Positions 35,878 through 44,669 are shown, counted from the first letter of the stretch. The stretch is DNA of 64,000 nt from Candidatus Kuenenia hertensis (GCA_021646465.1 SOET01000008.1:40701-104700), one strand, 5' to 3'. Translations and numbers: made by a program. Notes: a model not told the origin generated them from the letters alone.

Positions 35878-36414
35878 CTAACGGTCTGAATGCGTATGGG
35901 AAGAAATATCGTCTTTTGATGGAGCAATAGATCCTTTCAAACAGCTCTCTATATCCTCCTCTATATGATCCTGAGCAGTATATCCGGCTTCCTGATGATG
36001 TTTTGTCCCGTTAGTATAATAGAGGAGTGTAGGAATTTTTGAAATTTGAAAGACATACTTCATCTCTTCCTTATCCTCAGCAACAACAGTTGTAAAAGTT
36101 ATCCCTTGTTTTTCTATAAATGCGTCAGCTTTTTCAGCTTCATCATCAAGAGATACACCGATTACATTTACTTCTTTTTCTTTGTATTTCTGATACATAT
36201 TTTCGAGTTCCGGTATATGTTTCTGACATACCTTGCACCACGATGCCCAGAAGCATAATACCACGACCTTTTCATCTGCCGATTGAACCATCTTTTTTAC
36301 CTCCATGGAGGTTACCTCCTTTAAGGTATGTCCGAAAGCCAGAGGCGGCAAAGAAAGAACAATAATGATTAATAGTATTTTTGTTACGTTCTTTGTGTTA
36401 CATAAAATCTGCAT
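35878..36414 (-). CDS. TlpA/ResA-like periplasmic thioredoxin
   Basis: The 178-aa protein has a signal peptide (about 1-28) and a thioredoxin fold with the active site FWASWCKVCQKH (CKVC), VIGVSLDDE and the cis-Pro region ISKIPTLLYY. ResA/TlpA proteins reduce disulfides, often keeping haem-attachment cysteines reduced during cytochrome c maturation. Its place just before the encapsulin and the octaheme protein fits a role in maturing them, including the two Cys of the exported shell protein. The His-rich tail (SSHTHSDR) may bind metal. Confidence 0.85.
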   Translation of the reverse strand: MQILCNTKNVTKILLIIIVLSLPPLAFGHTLKEVTSMEVKKMVQSADEKVVVLCFWASWCKVCQKHIPELENMYQKYKEKEVNVIGVSLDDEAEKADAFIEKQGITFTTVVAEDKEEMKYVFQISKIPTLLYYTNGTKHHQEAGYTAQDHIEEDIESCLKGSIAPSKDDISSHTHSDR

Positions 36415-36441
36415 CGCTTTTTCTCCTTCTCTTTTCTATTC

Positions 36442-37332
36442 CTATTTTATTTCGCTTTCCCCGGGAAGATACGGTTCCACATGCACAACAACGTCGCTGA
36501 TATTCAGGTTTTCATTCATCAACTCATCTTTCACGAGGTGTGCAATTGTATGACCGTCCATTACACTCATGTCTCCTTCAACCTGCACATGAATGTCTAC
36601 CAGCAGCGAGACGCCGCTCTTCCTGATCCTGCATTTTTCAACTGCCAAAACTCCTTCTATACTTTTTGCCAGACTGATGGTGTTATCTTTTATCGTTTGC
36701 GGTACCGTTGCATCCATTACCTCATTGAGCGCTGTCTTGAAAAGCCTTATACCGTTAAAAGATATTATGCTACAGGCAAACAAAGCAGCCCAGCTATCAG
36801 CGCTTTCATACCCTTCGCCTCCTATAAGGGCAATAGAAATTCCAATCAATGCCGCGGCTGAAGTGAGTGCATCTGCCCGGTGGTGCCAGGCATCTCCCTG
36901 TAATGCAGTGCTGTCTATTGAATCGCCAATGGAAATAACAAACCGAAAGAGTATTTCTTTGGTTATAATGACAAACACTAATACAATGAGCGTAAACCAT
37001 TCAGGCGTCTTATGAGGTATCAGGATTTCCTTAATACTATAAGCTGCTATAAAAAAAGCCGCACCAAATAATATCATGGAAACAAGCAAACCTGCAATAG
37101 ACTCTGCCTTTCCATGCCCATACGGATGTTTTTCATCAGGAGGTTCCGCTGCTATTCTCAGACCGCTCCACACGATAACTGAACTGATAACATCTGTTGT
37201 TGATTCAATACCATCTGCAATGAGCGCATACGAATGCCCTATAATACCGATAATGATTTTAATTATTGCAAGTGCAGTATTAACAATTATGCCCAGTATA
37301 GAGGCTTTAATACCAGATTCAATGGACGTCAT
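36442..37332 (-). CDS. cation diffusion facilitator (CDF) metal efflux protein
   Basis: The 296-aa protein has the CDF signature: SYALIADGIESTTDVISS and HPYGHGKAES in the first spans, the metal site HHRADALTSA in span 5 (replacing the Zn-type HxxxD pattern with HHRAD) and a cytoplasmic C-terminal domain ending DVVVHVEPYLPG. CDF proteins exchange Zn, Fe or Mn for protons. Its operon neighbours (Feo genes upstream, encapsulin downstream) favour iron, either efflux or supply to the anammoxosome. Metal specificity is not readable with certainty. Confidence 0.9.
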   Translation of the reverse strand: MTSIESGIKASILGIIVNTALAIIKIIIGIIGHSYALIADGIESTTDVISSVIVWSGLRIAAEPPDEKHPYGHGKAESIAGLLVSMILFGAAFFIAAYSIKEILIPHKTPEWFTLIVLVFVIITKEILFRFVISIGDSIDSTALQGDAWHHRADALTSAAALIGISIALIGGEGYESADSWAALFACSIISFNGIRLFKTALNEVMDATVPQTIKDNTISLAKSIEGVLAVEKCRIRKSGVSLLVDIHVQVEGDMSVMDGHTIAHLVKDELMNENLNISDVVVHVEPYLPGESEIK

Positions 37333-37372
37333 TGTTCATTATTACTCACAAAGAGCAGAATACGCTTTTGTT

Positions 37373-38128
37373 CTATTCGTTGCATATTTTTACCTGATTT
37401 CTGCCATTATTTTTTGCCGCATAAAGGGCGCTGTCAGCCAAATCAATAAGAATCTGTATCGGTTTGTCGGGGGGAACCCCGCAACATCCCACACTTATTG
37501 TCACATTGCCGCTACCGGCAAATGGAGGAAACGCATGCGCTTCCACTATTCTTCGCGCCCGTTCCGCTACATGGACCGCGCTATCAACCGGTGTTCCTCT
37601 CAGAAGGATCATAAATTCTTCACCACCCCACCTGCAAATAATATCCGAACGTTTCATGTTTTTCCTTAACAATTCTGCAAAAGTTTTGAGTATTTCATCT
37701 CCGGCAGAGTGACCGTATTTATCGTTAATTTTCTTGAAATAGTCAATGTCCGCAATAATCAAAGAAAACGGAATACCTTTCGTTGTAAATTTCTCATATT
37801 CGTCCTTAAGGATCCGGTTCGCCTCATGTCTGTTAAAACATTTGGTAAGGTTGTCATATTGAGACAGCGCTTTCACCGTCTCATAGTAACTCTTAAGAGG
37901 TCTCACTTTAATGTTGCAGGCAATCTTGATATCAAATGCCAGCCTTGTATTGTCAAACCCAATCACAATCTTTTTTGTCGCCAGAGAATCTGAGTGTAAA
38001 AGGTCAATAAGTTTGCCCTCTCTTATGCCCATATCCCTGAGTTTTTTAATTTCAGGAATTTTCCCATCAATAGATACGATCTCAGCCGTTTCTCCCACAT
38101 ACATTTGATCAATAGAAATTAGTGCCAT
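37373..38128 (-). CDS. FeoA domain fused to a GGDEF diguanylate cyclase
   Basis: In this 251-aa protein, residues 1-78 are an SH3-like FeoA domain (VGETAEIVSIDG, KLRDMGIREG, IGFDNTRLAFDIKIACNIKV). Residues 88-250 are a GGDEF domain with DNLTKCFNRHEANRIL, DIDYFKKINDKYGHSAGDE and the intact active site RWGGEEF (GGEEF 168-172). The allosteric site position reads KRSD (159-162), where RxxD is standard, so product inhibition may be weakened. There is no membrane span. FeoA domains normally act with FeoB; here one is tied to c-di-GMP synthesis, 18 bp downstream of the Feo-associated small gene. It may couple iron state to biofilm or matrix production. Confidence 0.88.
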   Translation of the reverse strand: MALISIDQMYVGETAEIVSIDGKIPEIKKLRDMGIREGKLIDLLHSDSLATKKIVIGFDNTRLAFDIKIACNIKVRPLKSYYETVKALSQYDNLTKCFNRHEANRILKDEYEKFTTKGIPFSLIIADIDYFKKINDKYGHSAGDEILKTFAELLRKNMKRSDIICRWGGEEFMILLRGTPVDSAVHVAERARRIVEAHAFPPFAGSGNVTISVGCCGVPPDKPIQILIDLADSALYAAKNNGRNQVKICNE

Positions 38129-38146
38129 AACTTTTAAAAAAATGCT

Positions 38147-38293
38147 TTATTGGCCGGAATCAGGTTCGTTTTCCCGGCATATTTCCTTACTGCATTTCTT
38201 ACATTGCTCTTTTTCTTTCCGTGCTGAGCGGTATAAAATATAAATCGCCCCGCAAATGATGAACCCCATTAATAATTTATCCGCAAGTTCCAT
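38147..38293 (-). CDS. FeoB-associated Cys-rich membrane protein (48 aa)
   Basis: A short frame between feoB and the FeoA-GGDEF gene codes MELADKLLMGFIICGAIYIL (one membrane span) followed by a basic, Cys-rich tail (EQCKKCSKEICRE). Span plus CxxC-like tail right after feoB is the pattern of the FeoB_associated family (PF12669), which acts in Fe(II) uptake in an unclear way. Spacing to both neighbours is under 20 bp, so it is part of the operon. Confidence 0.75.
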   Translation of the reverse strand: MELADKLLMGFIICGAIYILYRSARKEKEQCKKCSKEICRENEPDSGQ

Positions 38294-38312
38294 TTTTTAC
38301 AATTTTTCTCTA

Positions 38313-40763
38313 TTATTGAAGCCCAAACAACTTTCCACCCTGATAAACTATAAAGGCAATAACCCACGCCAAAATAAATTCATAGACAAAGGCAATGCCA
38401 AACCATCGCCATGCACCCAACTCCTGCTTAAAAGCAACGGACGTCACGATACAAGGAGAATAAAGAAGCACAAATACCATAAAAGCATAGGCGCTAAGCG
38501 GTGTAAATGCTTCCTGAATCAGGGGTTTTAGCCCCGATTGATAGTTATTTTTATTAGCGTTATCAGATATGCTTACAATCTTAAAAGCGGAAAATACATT
38601 CCATACCGACGTCTCAACCGCCTTCGCAAAAGACATCCCTGTTTCTTTCAAATCTTCCTTCAACGAAGGGAAATTCCCTGTGTACTCTTTTTCTTGTTGT
38701 GGAATGAATATTTCACCCATTGTACCCACAACGATCTCTTTAGAAATAACACCGGTAACCAGTGATGCTGCGACTTCCCATCTGCCAAAACCTATCGGTT
38801 CAAATACCGGAGCAATTGTCTGCCCCATCATCCCAAGCACAGAGTCTTTTCGTTTTTCCACTCCCCATGGCATGTGTATGAGGAACCACACGAGTATTGA
38901 GATTGCGAATATATACGTTCCCGCCTTTAAAAGAAAATGTTTCCCTTTTTCCCAGGTATATATCATAAGGTTTCTGAAGGTCGGCGTTCTGTAAGGGGGA
39001 AGTTCCATAATAAACATACTTGCCCTTCCTTTAAAAAGCGTCTTTCTGAATACAATCCCGACGCCGATGGCAAGGACTATACCCATTACATAGAGCGACC
39101 AGAGGACTGTACCGGAATATTCAGGGAAAAATACCCCTGTAAAGAGTGCATACACCGGAAGCCTTGCACCGCAGGACATCAGAGGGATGAGAAGGGCGGT
39201 AAGTATTTTGTCAGTGTGATTTTCGAGGGTCCTGGTAGCATAAATAGCAGGCACATTGCAGCCGAATCCCAAAAGCATCGGGATAAATGATTTCCCATGC
39301 AACCCCATGGAGCGCATCGCCCTGTCCATAACAAAGGCGGCTCTGGCCATATATCCGCTGCCTTCAAGAAAGGTAATAAAAAACATTATGGCAAATATAA
39401 CCGGAACAAATGACAAAATAAAGCCGGATCCCGCAATGATTCCGTCTGTGCAAAGCGAAATAATCCAGTCAGGGGCTGCAATACAACCCAAAACCGCCGT
39501 CGTCCATCTCGAAAGCGGACCTGCCGTAAAAGCGCCCACCCAGTCAACAAAGGGATTTGACACATCAAAGGCAAGCTTGAACACCAGCCACATAGCGGCA
39601 AAAAAGATAGGTATGCCTAAAAATCTGTTCAAAACTATCCTGTCGATCTTCTCCGTTCGCTCTATCCTTCGTGTTTCTGGCTTTTTCAATACTTCATGGG
39701 CAACGCCTAAGGCAAGCGCATACCTTGCATCGGCCATGATTGTTTCGATATCATCGCCATGAGCATTGGTAATTTTACCAACAATGTTATTCACAAAATT
39801 GCCAATGCCGTTGATTCCCATTATATTCAGAATATGTTTGTCGCCCTCAATACATTTAAAAGCTAACCATCGTGAAGGATATTTTTCAGTTATTACCGGA
39901 TACAGGTTTTTCACCTGTGCCTCAATCGATCTGACTGCAAATTCAATATCTTCGCCATAATTCAGCGATTTCAACTTATAAACGCACTGATTTTCAGAGG
40001 TTTCCACCACTGCGTCAAGCAATTCACCTATCCCTCTTTTTCTTGTTGCCACAGTTGGAATTACATGAATCCCAAGCATTTCTTCCATCATCTTTGCATC
40101 TATTTTGTAACCTTTTTTACCCGCCTCGTCATAAATGTTAAGCGCCATTATCAATGGTATACCAAGTTCCATCAATTGAATAGTCAGATACAGGTTTCTT
40201 TCAAGGTTCGTTGAATCAACCACATCTATAATTACATCCGGTCTTTCATGGGTAAGAAAATCCCTTGCGATGATTTCTTCCTGCGTGTAAGGATTCAGAC
40301 TATACGTGCCCGGCAAGTCTATCAACGTAATATTTTTGCCTTTGTACTTAAATACGACCTTCTTTTTTTCTATTGTTACGCCAGGCCAGTTACCTACTTC
40401 GAGATTCGCGCCCGCAACTGCATTTATCAGGGTTGATTTGCCTGCGTTTGGATTTCCAGCAACCGCTACCGTTATGGTATTATTTTCATAAATTTTTTTT
40501 TTAACCGCATTCTGTAAACCAGCAGCTCTTTCCGGTGCTGCTATAGATTCTACCAATATATTTTTTGCCTCTGCCTTTCTCAGCGAAAGGCTATAACCCT
40601 TAACGATCACCTCGACAGGGTCTCCCAGAGGCGCCACTTTTTCTACTTTAACCTCTTCGCCAGCAAGAAACCCCATCTCCATCAGCCTTCTTTTCATAGA
40701 ACCGGTTGCGTCTATTTTAATTATTTTTCCTTTTTCACCAGGCTTTAACGTTGCTAAATTCAT
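38313..40763 (-). CDS. feoB: FeoA-FeoB fusion, ferrous iron transporter
   Basis: Fe(II) uptake protein, 816 aa from the ATG at 40763. I prefer this start because GAGG lies nine bases before it; a frame to 40778 adds five residues. Residues 1-75 form a FeoA domain (LKPGEKGKIIKIDATG, RRLMEMGFLAGEEV). Then comes the G domain: G1 GNPNAGKST, G3 DLPGTYS, G4-like NIYD. The membrane part has GCNVPAIYATR and SCGARLPVY, the two Gate/Cys motifs of FeoB. Downstream partners are a Feo-associated small protein, FeoA-GGDEF and a CDF exporter. A hairpin at 40813-40868 separates it from ApbE upstream. Confidence 0.96.
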   Translation of the reverse strand: MNLATLKPGEKGKIIKIDATGSMKRRLMEMGFLAGEEVKVEKVAPLGDPVEVIVKGYSLSLRKAEAKNILVESIAAPERAAGLQNAVKKKIYENNTITVAVAGNPNAGKSTLINAVAGANLEVGNWPGVTIEKKKVVFKYKGKNITLIDLPGTYSLNPYTQEEIIARDFLTHERPDVIIDVVDSTNLERNLYLTIQLMELGIPLIMALNIYDEAGKKGYKIDAKMMEEMLGIHVIPTVATRKRGIGELLDAVVETSENQCVYKLKSLNYGEDIEFAVRSIEAQVKNLYPVITEKYPSRWLAFKCIEGDKHILNIMGINGIGNFVNNIVGKITNAHGDDIETIMADARYALALGVAHEVLKKPETRRIERTEKIDRIVLNRFLGIPIFFAAMWLVFKLAFDVSNPFVDWVGAFTAGPLSRWTTAVLGCIAAPDWIISLCTDGIIAGSGFILSFVPVIFAIMFFITFLEGSGYMARAAFVMDRAMRSMGLHGKSFIPMLLGFGCNVPAIYATRTLENHTDKILTALLIPLMSCGARLPVYALFTGVFFPEYSGTVLWSLYVMGIVLAIGVGIVFRKTLFKGRASMFIMELPPYRTPTFRNLMIYTWEKGKHFLLKAGTYIFAISILVWFLIHMPWGVEKRKDSVLGMMGQTIAPVFEPIGFGRWEVAASLVTGVISKEIVVGTMGEIFIPQQEKEYTGNFPSLKEDLKETGMSFAKAVETSVWNVFSAFKIVSISDNANKNNYQSGLKPLIQEAFTPLSAYAFMVFVLLYSPCIVTSVAFKQELGAWRWFGIAFVYEFILAWVIAFIVYQGGKLFGLQ

Positions 40764-40812
40764 CAATTTTAACCTCATGCTGTGTTTTTATGGGAACATC
40801 CCTAAAAGTGAC

Positions 40813-40868
40813 AAAAAAGGCCGACCGGAAGGGGCGAATGGAGGTGTTTATCGCAGCCGGCCTTTTTT
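40813..40868. terminator. bidirectional rho-independent terminator-like hairpin
   Basis: AAAAAAGGCCG (40813-40823) and CGGCCTTTTTT (40858-40868) pair, giving a GC stem with an A-run before and T-run after on either strand. It sits between the ApbE stop and the feoB start and would end ApbE transcription; feoB then needs its own promoter or read-through. Confidence 0.7.
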
Positions 40869-40910
40869 GAGTCACATTTCCCACTAAGAATCCTTCACAA
40901 TATTGGATCA

Positions 40911-42557
40911 CTAAAAAGAGCAACCCGTCCCATGACCAATCTGACACATTTCTTCAACCTCCTCGGTAAAATACTCCGTCATTCCCGATGACAAAACAAA
41001 TTCTCTTTCATCCTGTTCATTATCACAGTAAAGGGCACCATTAAAGCCGTCAAATACCTTTGGGAGTTCCTGAATTCCCTCTTTGCCCATGACAAACAGG
41101 GCGGTAGCAAGAACCGCTGCCTCTTCCGTTTTATCAGATAGCGCTGTAGCCGCAAGTACTCCATTGTAAATAGGTTTCCCTTCCCTGGCGTCAATCAGAT
41201 GGAGATAGACCTTGTTCTGTACTGTCGGATACCGGGAATAATCAGCCATAAAGGCAATCCCCTTATTTACAAGACGTAAGGTACCTGATGTAACGTCCCG
41301 GATTTCCGGATGAGGAATACCTATATGCCAGAAATCTTTTTCTGAAGGCGATTCCAGCATCCCAGCAACACATCCAAAATGTATCATAGCACTGGTAATG
41401 CCTGCCTCTTTGACAATCCCCATTACCTGATCAATGGCATATCCTTTTACTACAGGACCAAGGTCTATTTTTGTCCTTTTATGGAGGAAAGAGATGAGGT
41501 TGCCTTCATCATGTAACTGTATATTTTTATAAGAAACTGAATGGAGGAGCGAAATGAGTTTCTCCTGATTGATTTTTTTGAATTGCCCCCGGTAAACACC
41601 CATTTGTTTCAAAAGGGGAAATACCGTTATATCAAATGCGCCATCGGTAAGGACGCTATAGTGATAACACCGTTTCAGCACCTCAAACACCTCGCTATTA
41701 CAGGAAACGGGACTTTTACCTGCTCTTTTGTTTATGAGTTTGACTTCTTTTTCAAAAAGGGTTTCGATGCGTTCTAGCTCCTGAAATACTTTATTTGCGA
41801 CGGAAAAAAACTGTATTTCACTATCTGCTTCCGCAGTAAAAACGGTCTTTACCCCTTTAATAAACGTTGCGGTGGTAAAGAGACTTCTTTCCGAAACACT
41901 TAGAGAAGTAACTTCTTCAGGAGATAAACGCCTGGCTAGTGATGGAGAAGACCCTTCGCCTTTAATATACAATTCGTGAATAATGGTAATCATTTTTTTT
42001 ACACCTCTGCACACTGCACGGACAGAGGTAGTTGCTCCGGTAATCTTGATAATATCTCTATTTACCGAAATGGGGTCATCGATTGATTTGCCTTCGAACT
42101 GTTTTAAAAACCGTCTGCGGCTTACCTCCTGCCCCCTGCTCTCCCGGTAAATCATCACTGCAATATCAATAATTTCTCCCTTTGCATCCGTGCTAAGGAT
42201 CCACGTGATTGGGTGAAAACAACCCATCTCCTCGGTAATAATAGCATATCGGTCAACCACTCCACCCTTTTTACCAATATAGACATCAAAAGAGGTTTCC
42301 AGTTCAGGCCTCCTGAGCAAGTCCTTAAAATATTTGTGCCCTTCTGGGGTAAGGACAAGGTGTTCTGATTCCACCATATCACACTTCTCAAAGACTTTAA
42401 CGAGAGCCTCTTCCTGATCCATAAAAACCTGAAGTTGATAGTTTTCCGGTGGTTCGGCCTGTTCAAAGACGAATTGAGCCAGAGATGCCCTTGGTTGAAA
42501 CATCAAGATCATCAGGAAGGATATTAAGAAGAAAAAAAGGGTATTCCTGTACATCAT
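40911..42557 (-). CDS. FMN-binding domain fused to ApbE-type flavin transferase
   Basis: In this 548-aa exported protein a signal peptide (1-27) precedes an FMN_bind domain with the flavinylation motif ITGATTS (172-178, Thr acceptor). From about 225 the chain is ApbE: SIQF-like entry EADSEIQFFSVANKVFQELE, TDGAFDITVFPLLK, KIDLGPVVKGYAIDQV and LIDAREGKPIYNG. ApbE moves FMN from FAD to Thr or Ser of such motifs, so this protein could flavinylate itself and act as an extracytoplasmic electron carrier. Similar parts occur in NosR/Rnf/extracellular electron systems. Placement before feoB suggests ferric reduction to Fe(II) ahead of uptake (inference). Confidence 0.9.
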   Translation of the reverse strand: MMYRNTLFFFLISFLMILMFQPRASLAQFVFEQAEPPENYQLQVFMDQEEALVKVFEKCDMVESEHLVLTPEGHKYFKDLLRRPELETSFDVYIGKKGGVVDRYAIITEEMGCFHPITWILSTDAKGEIIDIAVMIYRESRGQEVSRRRFLKQFEGKSIDDPISVNRDIIKITGATTSVRAVCRGVKKMITIIHELYIKGEGSSPSLARRLSPEEVTSLSVSERSLFTTATFIKGVKTVFTAEADSEIQFFSVANKVFQELERIETLFEKEVKLINKRAGKSPVSCNSEVFEVLKRCYHYSVLTDGAFDITVFPLLKQMGVYRGQFKKINQEKLISLLHSVSYKNIQLHDEGNLISFLHKRTKIDLGPVVKGYAIDQVMGIVKEAGITSAMIHFGCVAGMLESPSEKDFWHIGIPHPEIRDVTSGTLRLVNKGIAFMADYSRYPTVQNKVYLHLIDAREGKPIYNGVLAATALSDKTEEAAVLATALFVMGKEGIQELPKVFDGFNGALYCDNEQDEREFVLSSGMTEYFTEEVEEMCQIGHGTGCSF

Positions 42558-42596
42558 AAAATTATCTTTTAAAAAAAGTTCCTTTCGTTAAGCGCT

Positions 42597-42725
42597 CCCG
42601 GCGGGTTCAGGTCTGTGGCCTGAACCACACGTTTCATACGTGACAATTTAGCCATGAGAAATGTATATATCGCTATTAATCAGATAAACTATTGGGTTCA
42701 GATTACAAATCTGAACCCGCAAGGG
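42597..42725. repeat. dispersed ggttcagg(t/c)ctgtggcctgaacc module
   Basis: The segment repeats the module at 30740-30870 almost base for base (gcgggttcaggtctgtgg, cacgtttcatacgtgaca, atgtatatatcgctatta, ttgggttcagattacaaa) and appears inverted near 53575-53720. It ends in a gattacaaatctgaac hairpin. No coding content. Confidence 0.75.
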
Positions 42726-42777
42726 TAAATCACCATTTAAAAAAAAGTTCCTTTCGTTAAGCGCCGGGATTTTGCCA

Positions 42778-42918
42778 TTACATTGGGTAAAAAGATGATA
42801 TGCTATTCTGCACCTCTTTTAAGAATAACGCCGAGAAAAACTTCATCGCGTAAAACAGATAGGAAATCAGGAGCACAATAAGGCACCCCATTATGACTTT
42901 CCATAAATAGTCATTCAT
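42778..42918 (-). CDS. small single-span membrane protein (46 aa)
   Basis: The frame starts at an ATG with AGGAAAAAC before it and codes MNDYLWKVIMGCLIVLLISY, then FYAMKFFSALFLKEVQNSIS and a short tail. One membrane span and a plausible ribosome binding site support a real gene. It lies between a 26-aa membrane peptide and ApbE, downstream of a Fur-like site. No family is recognised. Confidence 0.5.
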   Translation of the reverse strand: MNDYLWKVIMGCLIVLLISYLFYAMKFFSALFLKEVQNSISSFYPM

Positions 42919-42978
42919 GTTTTTCCTAAAGCTTCTTTTATGAAATTCCGTACATACTCATTATCCTCTGCAATTCAA

Positions 42979-43059
42979 TTAACTTGTCAGAACATACAAG
43001 ATGCTAGCAAGCAATAAACCTGACAAAGAAAAAAGATACCAGGATGCGAATTTTTTCAT
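42979..43059 (-). CDS. tiny membrane peptide (26 aa)
   Basis: Preceded by GGAAGGAGAAAAAAA, a strong ribosome binding site, the ATG at 43059 opens a 26-codon frame: MKKFASWYLFSLSGLLLASI, then LYVLTS. Composition is that of a single transmembrane helix with a basic N-terminus. The strong site and position (60 bp before another small membrane ORF, both ahead of ApbE and feoB) suggest a translated small protein, perhaps a subunit of an iron or electron-transfer complex. Confidence 0.5.
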   Translation of the reverse strand: MKKFASWYLFSLSGLLLASILYVLTS

Positions 43060-43095
43060 TTTTTTTCTCCTTCCCAAAAAAACTTTAAAATCCTT

Positions 43096-43133
43096 TACCG
43101 TGGTGTCAGGAGGAAACTCCTGACACCACGGTA
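43096..43133. other. perfect 17-bp hairpin
   Basis: TACCGTGGTGTCAGGAG and its exact complement are separated by four bases (GAAA). It lies 37 bp before the 26-aa ORF and after the Fur-like site. It lacks a T-run on the minus strand, so a leader-RNA structure or small repeat is more likely than a terminator. Confidence 0.6.
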
Positions 43134-43228
43134 TTTAAAAAGATAGCCTCTTCACCCACTGTTCAGGGGCTCATTGGATGAAAACGTATAACTGATACAC
43201 ACAAACAACGCAATATGCACTTTTTCCG

Positions 43229-43323
43229 TATTCAGCGTAGATGTTATATGGCTCGTTCCCAAACTGGACGTTTGGGAACGAGTTGCACTCTGCGCCCGGT
43301 AGTTTATCAAACTACGCTGAATA
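43229..43323. mobile_element. MITE-like element, family A (short copy)
   Basis: Ends TATTCAGCGTAG and CTACGCTGAATA are perfect 12-bp inverted repeats; inside is a perfect 13-bp hairpin (CTCGTTCCCAAAC, 43252-43264, with complement 43270-43282). The ends match those at 17031 and 44670. Confidence 0.7.
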
Positions 43324-43360
43324 GGAGTTACCTTTTTCCGGTAGTTTCATAAAACAGCAA

Positions 43361-43377
43361 GTGAGACTCATTCTCAC
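43361..43377. promoter_or_regulatory. Fur-like box 1
   Basis: GTGAGACTCATTCTCAC has 6-bp arms around CTCAT and resembles the 7-1-7 Fur pattern TGAnAATnATTnTCA. It lies about 300 bp upstream of the small membrane-peptide genes and ApbE, after the inositol synthase stop. The same core occurs at 47841, 53338 and 54014. Confidence 0.55.
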
Positions 43378-43412
43378 CACGGCAATAAAATTTTTTCTCT
43401 TTCACTGCCTGT

Positions 43413-44657
43413 CTAAACATTTAAAGGTTCAGGTTGCATGTTTGCGCACCGTTCATTAGCGGATTTCAAAACAGCCCGTTTCATGCCTGAATAGTAATTT
43501 TGCAACAGCATATACTGATCATAAAACCCCCTGGCTGTAGCATTCAACGGGTGTTTAAAATATATTGCCAATTGTGATTGTATACCATATTCACCGCTTC
43601 TGAGCGCAAACTCCATCAGCCTGACCAAATCAATAATCAGAGGTGCTGCCAGAATAGAGTCCCTTCCTAACCAGTTTATCTTTACACTCATAGGCAAACC
43701 AAGCCATCCGGAAAAATCAATGCTCTCCCATGCCTCTTTGTTATCGCCCCTTGGGGGATAGTAATGGATGTCAACAATGTGCGAAAAATGGTTATATCCC
43801 AGAACAGGCTCTAAGACCCCCAACTTATCCTCCATCTTTGTCTGCCGGTGTTCGGGCATTGAAAGCACCAGTCCATCGTTGTTTCCCAGTATATTCGTAC
43901 TGTACCACCCGGTTAATTTCAGATTCCTGATTTTAAACATCTGGCCAAGAACCGTCTTTAGGAGCGTCTGTCCAGTATTGCCGTCTCTCCCGGCCAAAGG
44001 CACCTGTTTTTCTTCGGCAAGCTGGAGTATTGCAGGAACTTTTAATGTCACGTTTGGAGTAAAATCAACAAACGGGCACCCTGATTCTATCGCAGCATAA
44101 GCGTATAACATGGCAGAACTTATGGATTCGTCATTATTTTGTATCGCCTTGCGAAACAACGGAAGTTCATGAAAGAAACCTTTCTCTTTGACTTGCTTTA
44201 AAGGAGAACCAAGATAGATAACAACGACCCTGTCCAGATTATGCCTTTCCTTAAAGGATAATATGTCCTGTTTTAATAAATTAACACTCTCTTCCATCGA
44301 ATTAACCGATAAAATATTATTGGCCTTTTTTGCATAATCTACATCGTGTTCCGTTATTATGGCCTTCCAGGGGGATATTTCTTCCAATTCGTCACGCAAG
44401 TCTTCAATCAGATCACGTTCCAATACTTTGTTTAATCTTGCCGCATCATATGCATTGGAATGATTAATATCCCAGCCGCCAAAAACAAACTGATCAAACT
44501 GAGCCAGCGCCAAATCAGAAAATATATCGCTTTCTGTCAGCATACCATTACGGTCATTCATCAATCCCCTCTTAATGGCAAGCGATCCGGCAACAGAAGT
44601 ATTGGCTGTAGCCCCGTTTAATCCTACAAATAAAACACCTACTTTATGATTTTTCAT
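43413..44657 (-). CDS. inositol-3-phosphate synthase
   Basis: The 414-aa enzyme has the NAD-binding GVLFVGLNGATANTSVAGS and the family blocks FDQFVFGGWDINHSNAYDAA, CPFVDFTPN, LAGRDGNTGQTLLK and SVKINWLGRDSILAAPLIIDL. The last block contains the catalytic Lys region. It converts glucose-6-phosphate to inositol-3-phosphate, used for inositol lipids or solutes. AGGAGG precedes the ATG. It is flanked by MITE copies on both sides and has no clear operon partner. Confidence 0.93.
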   Translation of the reverse strand: MKNHKVGVLFVGLNGATANTSVAGSLAIKRGLMNDRNGMLTESDIFSDLALAQFDQFVFGGWDINHSNAYDAARLNKVLERDLIEDLRDELEEISPWKAIITEHDVDYAKKANNILSVNSMEESVNLLKQDILSFKERHNLDRVVVIYLGSPLKQVKEKGFFHELPLFRKAIQNNDESISSAMLYAYAAIESGCPFVDFTPNVTLKVPAILQLAEEKQVPLAGRDGNTGQTLLKTVLGQMFKIRNLKLTGWYSTNILGNNDGLVLSMPEHRQTKMEDKLGVLEPVLGYNHFSHIVDIHYYPPRGDNKEAWESIDFSGWLGLPMSVKINWLGRDSILAAPLIIDLVRLMEFALRSGEYGIQSQLAIYFKHPLNATARGFYDQYMLLQNYYSGMKRAVLKSANERCANMQPEPLNV

Positions 44658-44669
44658 TGAATCCTCCTG

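Noticed and set aside
39256..39762. A 168-codon plus-strand frame inside feoB
   Set aside because: It is the complement of the FeoB membrane domain, whose frame has all family motifs.
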